Source: Trichoplusia ni (Eukaryota > Arthropoda > Insecta > Lepidoptera > Noctuidae). From it: 64,000 nt of DNA. Positions 49,601 to 58,262 of the stretch are shown here, one piece after another. The position numbers were made by a program, and so were the translations under genes. The notes under the pieces are model-generated. The model saw only the letters and a program-made list of their open reading frames with translations. It did no database searches and was not told the DNA's origin. The DNA lies in NCBI RefSeq assembly GCF_003590095.1, contig NC_039478.1, positions 19,654,001-19,718,000 of the forward strand, written 5' to 3'. The first letter of the stretch is position 1. Each line of letters begins with the position of its first letter.

Positions 49601-51188
49601 TAGTTACCTATAACAGAGTACCAGGTATTCCAGGTAAGGAACACAAATAGCCACCGACATCATAATATCTATGAATAAAATCAATATAATTATTCGATAT
49701 AAAATATTATGAGCATTTTTTTTTCAAATTATGTTTTGTAGGTGTCTAAAGTCTTCCAATAATAAAATAATATAAACATTAATTTAATAAAAGTCAACAT
49801 GAACCAGATAAAGTTTGATCAGTGCGTGATGAAAAGGTCAGGTAGGTCATAGGTGGCATGTGTGTGCGCTGATTTAGTCTGGGGTGGCTGACGAATGCAT
49901 GCCCGCGGAATCCGCGGCGCATGCGCCAGCCCATGACATTGCGTGGAATTGATTATCAGTGGCAACTCTGTACTAATGAGTTTGAATAAAAAACATATTT
50001 AGATAGTTTCTCAAACATGAACATTTGGCATCTATATTGTCTTCGAGTGATTGTAACGTGACCTCTCTGTGGTGCTCTGTGGAGCAGGCGTGGCACGGGC
50101 ATGTCGAATGTAACTTCTCCCACCTCAATATTTCTCTACCTGCTTTTAACTTATTTTCTATTTCTATTTTTTCTAATGACGGCGAAGCCCAAAAACTACA
50201 CGGTTTTATGTCACACTAGCTTTTCGCCCGCGGCTTCACCCGCGTCGATGTCGGTTATATCGCGTTTCTAAGAGAACTCTTCAAAAGTCCGGGATAAAAA
50301 CTTTCCTATGTTCTTTCTCAAGGTCAACTCGGTCTCTCTCTGTACCAAATTTCATTAAAATCAGTTCAGTGGCTTAGACGTGAAAGCGTAACAGACAGAC
50401 AGACAGATAGACAGAGTTACTTTCGCATTTATAATATTAGTTTGGATATAACAGCTAAACCAGGTATCAGGTATGTTTTACAATTATAAATAATACATTA
50501 ACAGATTCGTCTCGATCAAGTGTGGTATTAAAGGAACTTCATACCTACTAAATCAAATATTTCAATCACACACATAGCGGCCAAACTAATTTGTGTTTTG
50601 AAACGATATCTGTTTTGGTTTGATTGGCTGATTCTTAGAAAAATGCTTGATGATCTTGACATGACTGGATTGATTTTGGCAGAACATGTATAAATGGTGA
50701 TTTATACATGTTCTGCCACCACCAACCATTGCCAGAAAACCCTGTTTCGAATAAAAGAAACCGCTTTGAAATATATTCACCCGTTTAACATTATACACAC
50801 AAATAGTGTTTACGTGTTATTGAACACAGAGACACGTTTATTCTGTAGATACTAATATTACTGTTGAGGTAAAATATAATGAATATAATTATATAAAAAC
50901 GAGTAACTATTATATTCTATTATTCGCTTGTAGTTCAAAACGATTTATTTTCGATTTGGGTTATTTTTATTGATGGAATATGAAGTGTACTCACAACTTA
51001 AAGCCAATTGAATGTTAAAGCTCACCTGGCGTCCACCGCCTGTCGTCCGCGGTGACCAGGTCCACGCCATCGAACAGCTGCTGCGCAAACTCCTCGATAG
51101 TGTTGGACTCGGGCAGGCGGCCGGAGAGACCCGTCAGCACGATGTCGTCCTCTGCGCCGCGGGCTCCGTTGGTCACGGCACTCGGCAT
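37261..51188 (-). CDS. FASN: Fatty acid synthase, complete multidomain enzyme
   Basis: Eighteen coding exons join in frame to 2,395 residues, the usual animal FASN length. Exons: 51,188-51,026; 47,179-46,413; 46,172-45,942; 45,836-45,513; 45,434-45,125; 45,045-44,852; 44,769-44,541; 44,469-43,991; 43,636-41,855; 41,522-40,968; 40,896-40,709; 40,312-39,849; 39,772-39,575; 39,500-39,291; 39,209-38,869; 38,237-38,007; 37,928-37,764; 37,617-37,261. Catalytic residues seen: KS Cys173 (DTACSSS) with its two His (EAHGTGT, NMGHSEP); MAT Ser594 (GHSVGE); DH His885 (GHNIDGRVLFP); ER nucleotide loop GTGGVG (1,574); KR loop GGMGGFG (1,789) and Tyr1932; ACP Ser2052 (LGMDSL); TE Ser2207 (GYSFG), Asp2233 and His2373 (GTHR). 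It makes palmitate from acetyl- and malonyl-CoA with NADPH in the cytosol. The thioesterase and single set of domains argue against a polyketide synthase. Confidence 0.97.
37764..37928 (-). CDS. FASN: FASN exon 17: thioesterase middle
   Basis: 55 whole codons. LVLVDGSPAYV carries the catalytic-triad Asp (2233). The following charged stretch (TRGKQKRATRSAQTDEADAL) matches the variable lid region of the TE. Confidence 0.95.
38007..38237 (-). CDS. FASN: FASN exon 16: thioesterase nucleophile
   Basis: 77 whole codons. Starts VHPIEGVVDLL. The nucleophile elbow GYSFGAG holds Ser2207. Donor gaag|gtacct. Confidence 0.95.
38455..38745 (+). repeat. Interspersed repeat in FASN intron
   Basis: Words 'tagctgacccaccaaacgtc', 'agatgttagtcgtttctcag' and 'aagccgtttcggagaagtac' occur in the same order at 56,103-56,390. 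The family starts 'ctagctgaccc' and ends 'acgggaattttatacatta'. Confidence 0.7.
38869..39209 (-). CDS. FASN: FASN exon 15: acyl carrier protein
   Basis: ANLAELGMDSLMGAEIKQTL is the ACP helix start; Ser2052 is the phosphopantetheine attachment site. An Ala/Glu-rich linker to the TE follows. Acceptor gcttgcag, donor catg|gtgagt. Confidence 0.95.
39291..39500 (-). CDS. FASN: FASN exon 14: end of KR, linker to ACP
   Basis: Encodes GEVGLIVETMGGDETVVGGT, then PQRIASCMEALGTLLAL, the usual KR C-terminal segment. Phase 1 at both ends. Confidence 0.93.
39575..39772 (-). CDS. FASN: FASN exon 13: ketoreductase active site
   Basis: YFVVFSSVSCGRGNPGQSNY has the KR catalytic Ser and Tyr1932 with the following Asn (GLANSAME). 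Ends VQWGAIG. Confidence 0.95.
39849..40312 (-). CDS. FASN: FASN exon 12: ketoreductase NADPH fold
   Basis: SYVLVGGMGGFGLELAQWMV is the Rossmann nucleotide-binding motif of the KR, followed by RLVINSRSG. Donor gacg|gtgggc is acceptable. Confidence 0.95.
40709..40896 (-). CDS. FASN: FASN exon 11: end of enoyl reductase
   Basis: GMAFFLKNTTFHGILLDALF and VRPLPATVFSDHQLEQAFR match the C-terminal ER strands and the start of the KR linker. Phase-2 donor. Confidence 0.93.
40968..41522 (-). CDS. FASN: FASN exon 10: enoyl reductase core
   Basis: 185 whole codons. VLVHAGTGGVGQAAISIALH is the NADPH-binding loop of this zinc-independent medium-chain reductase. It ends GRFLEIGKLDLSNDTAL. Confidence 0.95.
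41855..43636 (-). CDS. FASN: FASN exon 9: DH C-terminus, pseudo-methyltransferase, ER start
   Basis: 594 whole codons, the largest exon. It begins TLVWRTMAKLHNRKPEETPI. It includes the second DH catalytic region (NWISFMDTMLQ), the non-catalytic methyltransferase-like region, and the ER N-terminus (LCRVYCAPLNFRDIMLATGK). The frame runs on past 41,855 into intron, but the splice donor cag|gtactt and homology end it here. Confidence 0.95.
43991..44469 (-). CDS. FASN: FASN exon 8: end of MAT and DH active site
   Basis: VNNLLSPVRFADAVREVPAR closes the MAT domain. FITGHNIDGRVLFPATGYL gives the DH catalytic His885 in HxxxGxxxxP form. Confidence 0.95.
44541..44769 (-). CDS. FASN: FASN exon 7: MAT C-terminal part
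   Basis: ISGPVDSLEKFVATLTAEGT and SSGVAFHSKYI; the His of AFHS is the MAT catalytic base. Donor ctag|gtgagt. Confidence 0.94.
44852..45045 (-). CDS. FASN: FASN exon 6: MAT middle
   Basis: Begins with the glycine completing GHSVGEIG, then CAYADETLTAEQAVLAAYWR. The Arg in YWRGRS corresponds to the malonyl-carboxylate-binding Arg of MAT. Confidence 0.94.
45125..45434 (-). CDS. FASN: FASN exon 5: malonyl/acetyl transferase nucleophile
   Basis: VWFVFSGMGSQWPGMAKTLM begins the MAT fold. The nucleophile Ser594 lies in GIVGHSVGEIG at the exon end. Donor attg|gtaagt. Confidence 0.95.
45513..45836 (-). CDS. FASN: FASN exon 4: end of KS and linker
   Basis: VVDRNTPWEGGLVAVNSFGF and GGANAHVIFE are the closing KS strands. 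The acceptor (gacgcgcag) has almost no polypyrimidine tract, so it was placed by homology and phase. Confidence 0.9.
45942..46172 (-). CDS. FASN: FASN exon 3: KS third catalytic residue
   Basis: 77 whole codons. LLLGSVKSNMGHSEPASG provides the Lys and second His of the ketosynthase active site. Confidence 0.95.
46413..47179 (-). CDS. FASN: FASN exon 2: ketosynthase core
   Basis: FAVDTACSSSMFALAQAAAA contains the active-site Cys173, and YVEAHGTGT the first catalytic His at the exon end. Also LMDPQLRLLLELTHETIVDA, typical of KS domains. Confidence 0.96.
49215..49435 (+). repeat. Interspersed repeat (catcatcggcctagcctttt family)
   Basis: Starts 'catcatcggcctagccttttt' minus its last base, then 'ccaaactatgttggggtggc'. 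The same opening occurs at 61,955 and inverted around 55,455-55,480. The 3' part (ctccgcctcccccagggcgg) differs, so this is a sub-family or composite. Confidence 0.6.
50216..50445 (+). repeat. Interspersed repeat with 'cgcccgcggcttcacccgcg' head
   Basis: Contains 'ccgggataaaaactttccta', 'ccaaatttcattaaaatcag', an agac tandem run, and ends 'ttactttcgcatttataata'. This arrangement is common in lepidopteran genomes. Confidence 0.7.
50677..50718. repeat. Perfect 19-base inverted repeat (hairpin)
   Basis: The left arm tggcagaacatgtataaat (50,677-50,695) and its exact reverse complement (50,700-50,718) are separated by ggtg. It lies in FASN intron 1. Too short for a standard microRNA precursor. 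Confidence 0.85.
51026..51188 (-). CDS. FASN: FASN exon 1: start codon and KS N-terminus
   Basis: ATG at 51,188 in gcagccatgc. Encodes MPSAVTNGARGAEDDIVLTG, then LSGRLPESNTIEEFAQQLFD and TADDRRWTPG, the normal FASN KS beginning. Donor ccag|gtgagc, phase 1. Confidence 0.93.
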
Positions 51189-51480
51189 GGCTGCAGCTCA
51201 GTGTGTCGCGTCGCGATCTGCAACCAGACACGGCTTCTGTATTAACCTGGACGAGCTCAGCGCGAGCCGGAGACGAGTATCTCGATCCTCCGCTCACCTC
51301 GCACGATTCTTGTGGTGGTTCCGTCGCGGGACCGATATGAACGTCGCGCGTCGTCTCGTTACAAAATATTTTTTTGTTATTTATTTGAACGCACGGTACG
51401 GTACGGCCGGTGCGTGATACGCGCGAGGAGCTTGCGAGCCGAGTGATGCGGCGGCGATGCGACACACGGTTAAAAGGGCG
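51189..51480 (-). promoter_or_regulatory. FASN: FASN 5' UTR with an 80-base intron, and promoter-proximal DNA
   Basis: A good acceptor (gtctggttgcag) ends at 51,218 and a good donor (cgag|gtgagc) starts at 51,297. Together they predict an 80-base intron in the 5' UTR and an upstream non-coding exon ending at 51,298. A TTTTAA block on the - strand near 51,475 could be a TATA-like element. The start site is not determined. Confidence 0.5.
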
Positions 51481-53429
51481 CGATAGCGGGGTCGCGGCCT
51501 AAAGCGTCACGTTTCCACGAGACCCCGAACCCGCGTTATCGCACCGCAAGGACGGACAAGGTCGACGCGTTCTTCCTCCTTGCGAAAGTTAACGATGCGC
51601 CTGTCAGCCTCCGGCCCGCGGCGGGCCCGCTGTTGCGGAGCGTCTCCGAGGTCCGGGGACCGCCCGCGCTCAATGGGCAGAACATCTGCAAGGACGCCAC
51701 GCCAGGTGGAGTAGAGTCCGCTTTAACCTCCGAGTGTTCCCTTTATCAACAAACGTCGATCTAGTGACCCCTTGATTGCATACGCAATTAATCATAATCT
51801 ATGAGTGCGAATCACGCGCCGAATCGCGGCCGCCAGCCGTATCTGTTGCAGGCACCTCCACAGCAGCAGCGCATTTCATCGTTCTGCAAATTTAACGATA
51901 ACCACAACAGGTAGTTATTTGGAAGTCCCTACTACCCAGCTGCCAGGTGTAGTCAGATAAGTCGTGAATCGGCTAGCGTATCTCAGCCCAGCGGTGCTGG
52001 AGCGCGCGACGGAAGAGCGCCCGAGTGTTCGGCCGGCGGCGGCGGCGGGCCTCACGACCACAATAGCACTCCTTTGTACACCAATTGACGGCTTCAAGAG
52101 GCACATCGGACCACACCGTACAATGCTCCTCTATGTGTCAGAGTGAGTGAACCTTAAACATTCTGTGAATTCTCTTGACTGTTGGTGTTCCGAGTACGTC
52201 AAAAACGTAGCGATATTATTAGCCAGACTGTTGAGAAATGGCGAAACTTCCTAGGAATATGTAACAACAAAGCTGGTCAAGGCACGGTCTCTCACAAAAA
52301 ACATGCTTTCGAAGCAGCTCCTCGTCGTTAATTTCATAAATTTATTCTCATGACATTAATTCAGATTATATGACACGTGAAGGCTAGTTGTTATATGTAT
52401 TACCTTTAAAATTACATAATAAGAAGAATAATTATAAGATCAGCTATAAATTGATCAAATGAAACCGCTGTTTGGAATTCGAATAGCTCGAATACATCAT
52501 CGTTGCTCTGAAAACATGAATATGATTTTGTTGCGATTATAATAAATGTGTAATAATATAACCGTTTAGCCATTTTCAGAAGGCTGGAACAATGCTGATA
52601 AAAGTAGATTACCTACCTAATTATTACCCCGTGACATAAACAAGGACAAGCATCAATAGCTATTTGACATGAAGTGAGTCCCATATAACCTCCTCAGTAT
52701 TTAGTCCGGTTGACATATTTAAGAAGAAGGACATTTTAAAGAAATTGTAATTTTAAAAGACGTTAAAAGAGATTATATTTTATTGGGTTCTGTCGTACTT
52801 ATAAGGATATAAGAATTTCTTGTAAGATAATTTTACTGCCTTCCTGTCTATCAATAAGCCTTCTGATGAGCGCGTGGAGATTAGAACTTAAAATGGGTTT
52901 AATGGGAACTTAATGCTTAAAAAGCATTGTAAAAATTTAATAACTGCTGTTCCATTCCATGGGCCTATGAAAATAGAACACTATAGGACCATCATCATCA
53001 TCATCGAAAAGTTTTTGTATTTTTCGACAAAGCTAATACTAAGAACTGAAAATAAATTTTAATATTTAAAATAAACAAAACAAAAACATCTACATATGAT
53101 TATATGTATGCATAGGGCATTTCCCGCGATAATGCGCTCTTCTTTGGCATGCTTTACTTACTGTCCAATCGGCTTGGCTTTAGTCTAGTAGACTTAGTCA
53201 TTCGCGGCATATTTTGGTTCTAAATGATAGTTAGAGATGCCCCAAATTAAAATTAAATGGGTTTTCAATAATTTTATCAAAGCATACGACTAAATGCTTG
53301 GTAATCAACCACGCTGGTCTGGCTAGTAACTTATTTATTTACTTTTATTTTACAAGTCAAAATTGAAAATGACTATCTAATAATATTAAAAAACCCTTTT
53401 TTGTCCGGGGTTAACCTCTAATGACTTCA

Positions 53430-53700
53430 ACTCCCGCCGTGGGCACGGCGAGGGGATATGTCGGACTCCCACTGACTAAAAACACCCCGGGCCCCATCGA
53501 CTGCCTGAGCCAGAGCCACGAGATCGCTCGCGCATGCTCAGCGCGACTCTGGCCGGCCTATGTCCTGTTGGACTTCTTCTCGAAAGATTGGTTTAAAAGC
53601 CAACCCCTCATTCCTCGTAAGAACGGACATGCAGGACGACACGTCCGTCTCCTTCTTGGCCTGTTAGCTGGTCGGATGGCAGGGTAGAGGGCACCCTGCC
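53430..53700 (+). repeat. Interspersed repeat with a spurious open frame
   Basis: Shares diverged words with 8,040-8,300 (tctggccggcctatgtcctg, ttggacttcttctcg). It is GC-rich compared with its flanks and followed by 'gcaggcccgaccttacggtg'. The 88-codon frame does not resemble a known protein. Confidence 0.5.
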
Positions 53701-53997
53701 ACCCGCAGGCCCGACCTTACGGTGCACGGTGGTCGCAGGTCGTAATATTAATAAATAATCCTGAGCAGTTTCGCGAAATTAATTTTTATGGTAACTTGGG
53801 TGAGGATAATTCATAATACTCGTAATATTCTCCGTCCGAACAGATTGTAATTAAATTTGGCACATACGTAGTCTAGATCCTAAGACACGACATATAATGA
53901 GCTACTTTTTAACTGGAAAAAAGGGTTCTAACCGGGTAATACGGGTCCAGAGTCTGGGTGTCATTTTGCATATGATTTGAAACCACCGCGACACAAG

Positions 53998-54237
53998 GCC
54001 GGGTGTAGGTAAATAAATAAATGCGGACAACATCACATACATTGTTCTGAAACCAAGGTAAGTTGCCAAAGCACTTGTGCTATGGAATTCAGATACAACG
54101 AAGGTACCACAAACACCCAGACCCGAGACAATGTAGAAATGTGATTTGACATTGTCCCGGCCGGGGATCGAACCCGGGACCTCAGAGCTAGCGACACCTT
54201 GAAACCGGTGCGTACGCCACTCGACCACGGAGGTCGT
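53998..54237 (-). repeat. tRNA-derived SINE-like element
   Basis: On the - strand the head carries 'ccgtggtcgagtggcgtacg' and the B-box-like 'cccgggttcgatccccgg', followed by a body with 'cgggtctgggtgtttgtgg', 'gtatctgaattc' and 'ggtttcagaacaatg'. A body fragment of the related 5,844 family faces it at 53,940-53,998 on the + strand. Confidence 0.75.
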
Positions 54238-54889
54238 CAAAAAGGTAGTAGTAGGTTAGTAGTGTAGGCTTCATTTTATCCCGACATTGTCACGGAAACA
54301 GAACCGCCGCGTGGTATAAACTGTAGTACACGCGGGCGGAGGCGCAGGCAACAGTTCATGATAAAATGATGCAAAGGTTTACTCTCGCTATTTATCGTTA
54401 TTGCCAGACTATGAAGTTTCGGACCGAAACGGAGTCCAAGCTCATGAGATGGCCTGGCGGCGGGGTCCCGATAACTACACATGAGTAAGCTGTTGTATCC
54501 TTCAGTAATCGAAAATACAGTTTAGTGTTCTTCCGTTCCGGGTTACATATTTTTTATAATTCCAATTATAACCTCCCCCCCCCCCGCCGCTCTTCCTATT
54601 ACCAAAGCCGCAATTTATAAAAGAAGATACAGCGACCTCACACATTTCTTTATTTGGCACGGCACCTCCAACCTTATTTTGTTACTGTTCTATATGTATA
54701 ATAATAATAATTTTGTAAACGGAACGACAGCGTGCTTCTGGGGAGTTTGCTGCGCCGTTCCTTCTCTCAAAGCAAAAGCACTTAAGATGCGGTGAAGGTT
54801 GGGCGAAACTGGGTGCTGTCCAATGTAATCCTTCAAAAAGTGTCATTTCAATAAATTCCTTTTGATTTTTATTGGGTGTCTTTCTGCTT

Positions 54890-54960
54890 GGTATTTGAAT
54901 GTTTTTAAAACCCTCACAAGACAAGGATTAAATAATTAAAAGCGGAAGTCCTGCTCTAAA
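54890..54960 (+). repeat. SINE 3' fragment
   Basis: Words 'acaaggattaaata' and 'gcggaagtcctgctctaaaa' parallel the tail of the 5,844-6,065 SINE (acaaggattaaattc, gcgggagtcg). Only the 3' end is present. Confidence 0.45.
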
Positions 54961-55194
54961 AATCGACTTATATGTATATAACATTAGCTGTTGTTCAGTT
55001 CGTCGTTCAGTCAGTTTACAGCGCGCAATAGTTCCAGTTTCCATGGGAATGCCGGGATAAAATGGAGGCTACATTACTGCAAGTATCCTCAAAATACATC
55101 CAGTATTTTTTTGCCTCAGCAATTGTGTATTACACACAGCAATATTGTATTGAAGGAGGGGCTCATGGCTAAGCTATAACCGCATAATTGAATC

Positions 55195-55480
55195 GATCAC
55201 GGCTTAAGCTACGCTTGACGCGATTGGTCCGTAGATGGGTGACCATCTGACCATCCTTATTATAACGAATTCCTCCGAGTTTCGGAAGGCACGTAAAATT
55301 GTGGGTCCCGGATGTTATTCCTACATCTGACAGTCGTTACACGTAGTCAGAAGCTTGAAAGAGTCAGACAACCAGTCTAAACAAGGGGTATATCGTTTTG
55401 CCCAGGCAACTGGCTGGAGGAGGTCAGATAAGCAGTCGCTCCTTGTAAAACACTGGGAAAAGGCTAGGCCGATGAATACT
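55195..55480 (-). repeat. Interspersed repeat, inverted copy of the 61,955 family
   Basis: The words 'gcttgacgcgattggtccgt', 'accagtctaaacaaggggta' and 'ctaggccgatga' are reverse complements of the element at 61,955-62,310. Divergence is high. Confidence 0.6.
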
Positions 55481-56102
55481 GTATTGTAGGACAAAGAAGT
55501 TGTATGACTGCTTGATTTTATTAATGAATCATGGCAATGCTCTAAATATTCTTTTGGTGACGTTCTAAAGTAGGTACCCACTATCTAAAATAAAAAAGCT
55601 CACCCTAATCATTTGATTTTCGAGCCATATATTGGGCAGAGTTTATACTCTGCCGATAAATGGACGACCCATCTGCACTTACATCTGCAGGACGTTATCG
55701 TTACGTTATCGTCCTGTAGATGTTCGTAGCATCAAAATAATGATAGTAAACAACACCAGCCACGAGAAGTTTGATCAAGATGTAATAGGAATTCAATTTT
55801 AGAGTTCCGTACGCTAAAGATAAAAATGCCCTTTACCGAGACACCGCTGTTTGTTAGCAGGCTGTATTTGAAGAAGCGTGGTAGTTAAGCAGTGTTGATT
55901 CTCAGATCAAACATTTCTGTTACCGCGACAGCAAATATAAATAATAAAAATGGACGAGGATCATAAATTTGAGAGGGTCAATTTTTTCCCACGTTTTTAT
56001 ACACCCTATTGGGGTGCCCGGATTGATATTTATTTGATATTTGTACCCTCAGTTTCGTGAGTCCGACTTGCACTTGACCGGTTTTATTTTTGTACAAAAA
56101 CT

Positions 56103-56390
56103 AGCTGACCCAGCAAATGTTGTTTTGCCTAATAAATTATTTCTAGCTGTATGTATTTTTAATGCCACATTATAAAAAAAACCAAAAACAAAAAATTTCG
56201 TAAAAAAAAAATATATATATTTTTAGTGTGAACAAACCTTAACATTTAGGGGTATGAAAAATAGATGTTAGTCGATTCTCAGACCTACTGAATATGCATA
56301 TAAAATTTGGTAAAAATAGGTGAAGCCGTTTCGGAGGAGTACGGTAACTAACATCGTGACACGGGAATTTTATATATTAGAAGAATACAC
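56103..56390 (+). repeat. Interspersed repeat, sister of 38,455-38,745
   Basis: 'ctagctgacccagcaaatgt', 'gggtatgaaaaatagatgtt' and 'cacgggaattttatatatta' align in order with the copy in the FASN intron. Same orientation. Confidence 0.7.
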
Positions 56391-57419
56391 AAAACGAGGA
56401 TGGCAATGCTTAGTATAGGTAACCAACAATATTTATATAGTGAAATTTTCTATATCTGTGTACAAAGCTGTGACAATCAGTTGACAGTGACTACGGGCGC
56501 AGCCCATACGGCGCGCAATGTCAGATTCAGCTGAGCGCTGACACTCGCATAGTCAGCTGTGCACAGCGGCCGGCGCAACACCGGGCGCCGCTGTCGGCTG
56601 CGCTCCGCGCTATATTAATATACATACGGAACCTATGAAAAGCCAGTTAGGACATGCAACATTTCGAAGGTTACAGTGAAATAGCAGCGCAGAGGCGTCA
56701 TTGTACACATTAGCTTTGTCTGTGCGAAGTCGCTTGCTGCGTTTCTTCATTTCCTACAGTTTGTTTGTATGACGCATACATTGTTAGGTAGCACCTCATG
56801 CGACTGTCCACTTAATGTCAAGTTGGTAAATTAATATCTTCATTTTTAAACATATTCTGTATAATTTGTACGTACATTCAAACACAATTCCGACGTTCCT
56901 CGTAGGTATTTAAAAGCTTTCGTAAATAACGCAATAACATTATGACGTCAAGGAAATAAGTACTCAATTCAAGGAAAACAAATACTAAAACGGATGGCCA
57001 AGTTACATGCTACGACATGGTTTCTTACTTTTGTTGTACGTGTGTTCGGTTTTAGTAGTCATTTTGATTTTAACAACAGCCTGTCGAAAATTTACCTCTT
57101 GTTAGACAACGCGGTCCTACTAGGTAAGATAAAAGCTTTGATTCTTAGCCAGAACCCTTTAATTCAAAAAATATTATTGTTATTAGGTACTCAAAATAGT
57201 TACTTAAATGAGGTAATAAAAATGTATTACTTACACTAAAATTTAAATCCCAAATAGTGTCTGCTGAGACGAGTCTCGTTGTGTTGCGCGAGCTATATTA
57301 TTGAAGCTTAATTATTTTAAAAGAGCCGTTTCAACAGTTGAGGTCACCCTATAAAAACCGACAAAGATCAAAATCACTTAGGTCAGAGCACTGTCCGTAA
57401 TTATAACGAGAACGTTCGT

Positions 57420-57770
57420 CGTAATAATATGGGTTCGCGAGTATCGACCGGCGCGCGATCTGCAGACGTCCGGCACGTCGCGACGCGGCTTCGTTTCAGC
57501 GCGACTGTGAATGCGAAATGCGAAGAGGCGACTGCTTGCGCGCGATATCTAATTGCGGAGCGAGCGGGGCGCGCGGGACGGGGCGCGTTGCCATGGTGCG
57601 AGATCAGGCCACGTGCATGCGGCCAATGGCAGGACGCGGCGACCCCCGAGCACGCTGCGCCGTCGTGCCGCCGCGCGCCGTCACCCTCGGCGCCACCCGC
57701 GCGCTCCCACCCCACACTCGCCACGGATTCGACGCGCGATGCCCACCAACTCACCACCACTCTGGCTGAC
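57420..57770. promoter_or_regulatory. CpG-rich island, possible distal promoter
   Basis: About 350 bases with many CG dinucleotides in an AT-rich setting, 6.2 kb upstream of the FASN start codon. Open frames exist on both strands but have no protein-like composition. It could be a distal first exon or promoter of FASN; this is only inference. Confidence 0.3.
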
Positions 57771-57971
57771 AACTACTTGTCAGATTTCATGTCTCAACCT
57801 CGATGCGTACCATGCATGGTAGGTACCCAATAATACATTAACCATTAAACCTATAAATGCTCTAAGCGACCAAGCTAATTATCAACTTACTTTTCGGCTT
57901 TTTTTGTTGCTGTAAAAACCTTAGAATTATGGTTCCCTACTTATATTATGTAACTAAATAAATACATCCTA

Positions 57972-58262
57972 CAACTATTATAAAGGCGAAAGTTTGTAAG
58001 TATGGATGTATGGATGTTTGTTACCCTTTCTCGTAAAAACTACTGAATGGATTTGAATGAAACTTTACCACAATATAGCTTATACATCAGAATTACACAT
58101 AGGCTACAATTTTTGAGGTTTCTAATGTGAGGTCGTAAAAAAAAACATTTTTTGCGCTTAAATTGCAAACGCTGACTGAATCCTACAATATAGATAGAAG
58201 GCAGGTATAAATTATAACTTATATCTTCTAACCACGCGGACGAAGTCGCGGGCAACAGCTAG
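57972..58262 (+). repeat. Interspersed repeat ending 'gcgggcaacagctagtt'
   Basis: Begins 'tattataaaggcgaaagttt', contains 'aaactactgaatggatttga' and ends 'cgcggacgaagtcgcgggca' plus 'acagctagtt', the shared 3' end of the 23,050-23,652 copies. Confidence 0.65.

Larger units (their letters stand above)
47180..51025. other. FASN: FASN intron 1
   Basis: 3.8 kb without a supported exon. It contains a CpG-rich island at 47,940-48,110, an interspersed repeat at about 49,215-49,435, another repeat at 50,216-50,445, and a perfect 19-base inverted repeat at 50,677-50,718. Confidence 0.6.

Noticed and set aside
37261..51188. Polyketide synthase in place of fatty acid synthase
   Set aside because: Domain order, length, non-catalytic methyltransferase-like region and terminal thioesterase all match animal FASN.
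53421..53687. 88-codon + strand frame as a gene
   Set aside because: Words are shared with the intronic repeat at 8,040-8,300, so it is better explained as repeat DNA.
57401..57833. Frames of 123 and 134 codons in the 57.5 kb island
   Set aside because: Frames overlap on both strands with no protein-like pattern, no splice context and no recognisable motif.
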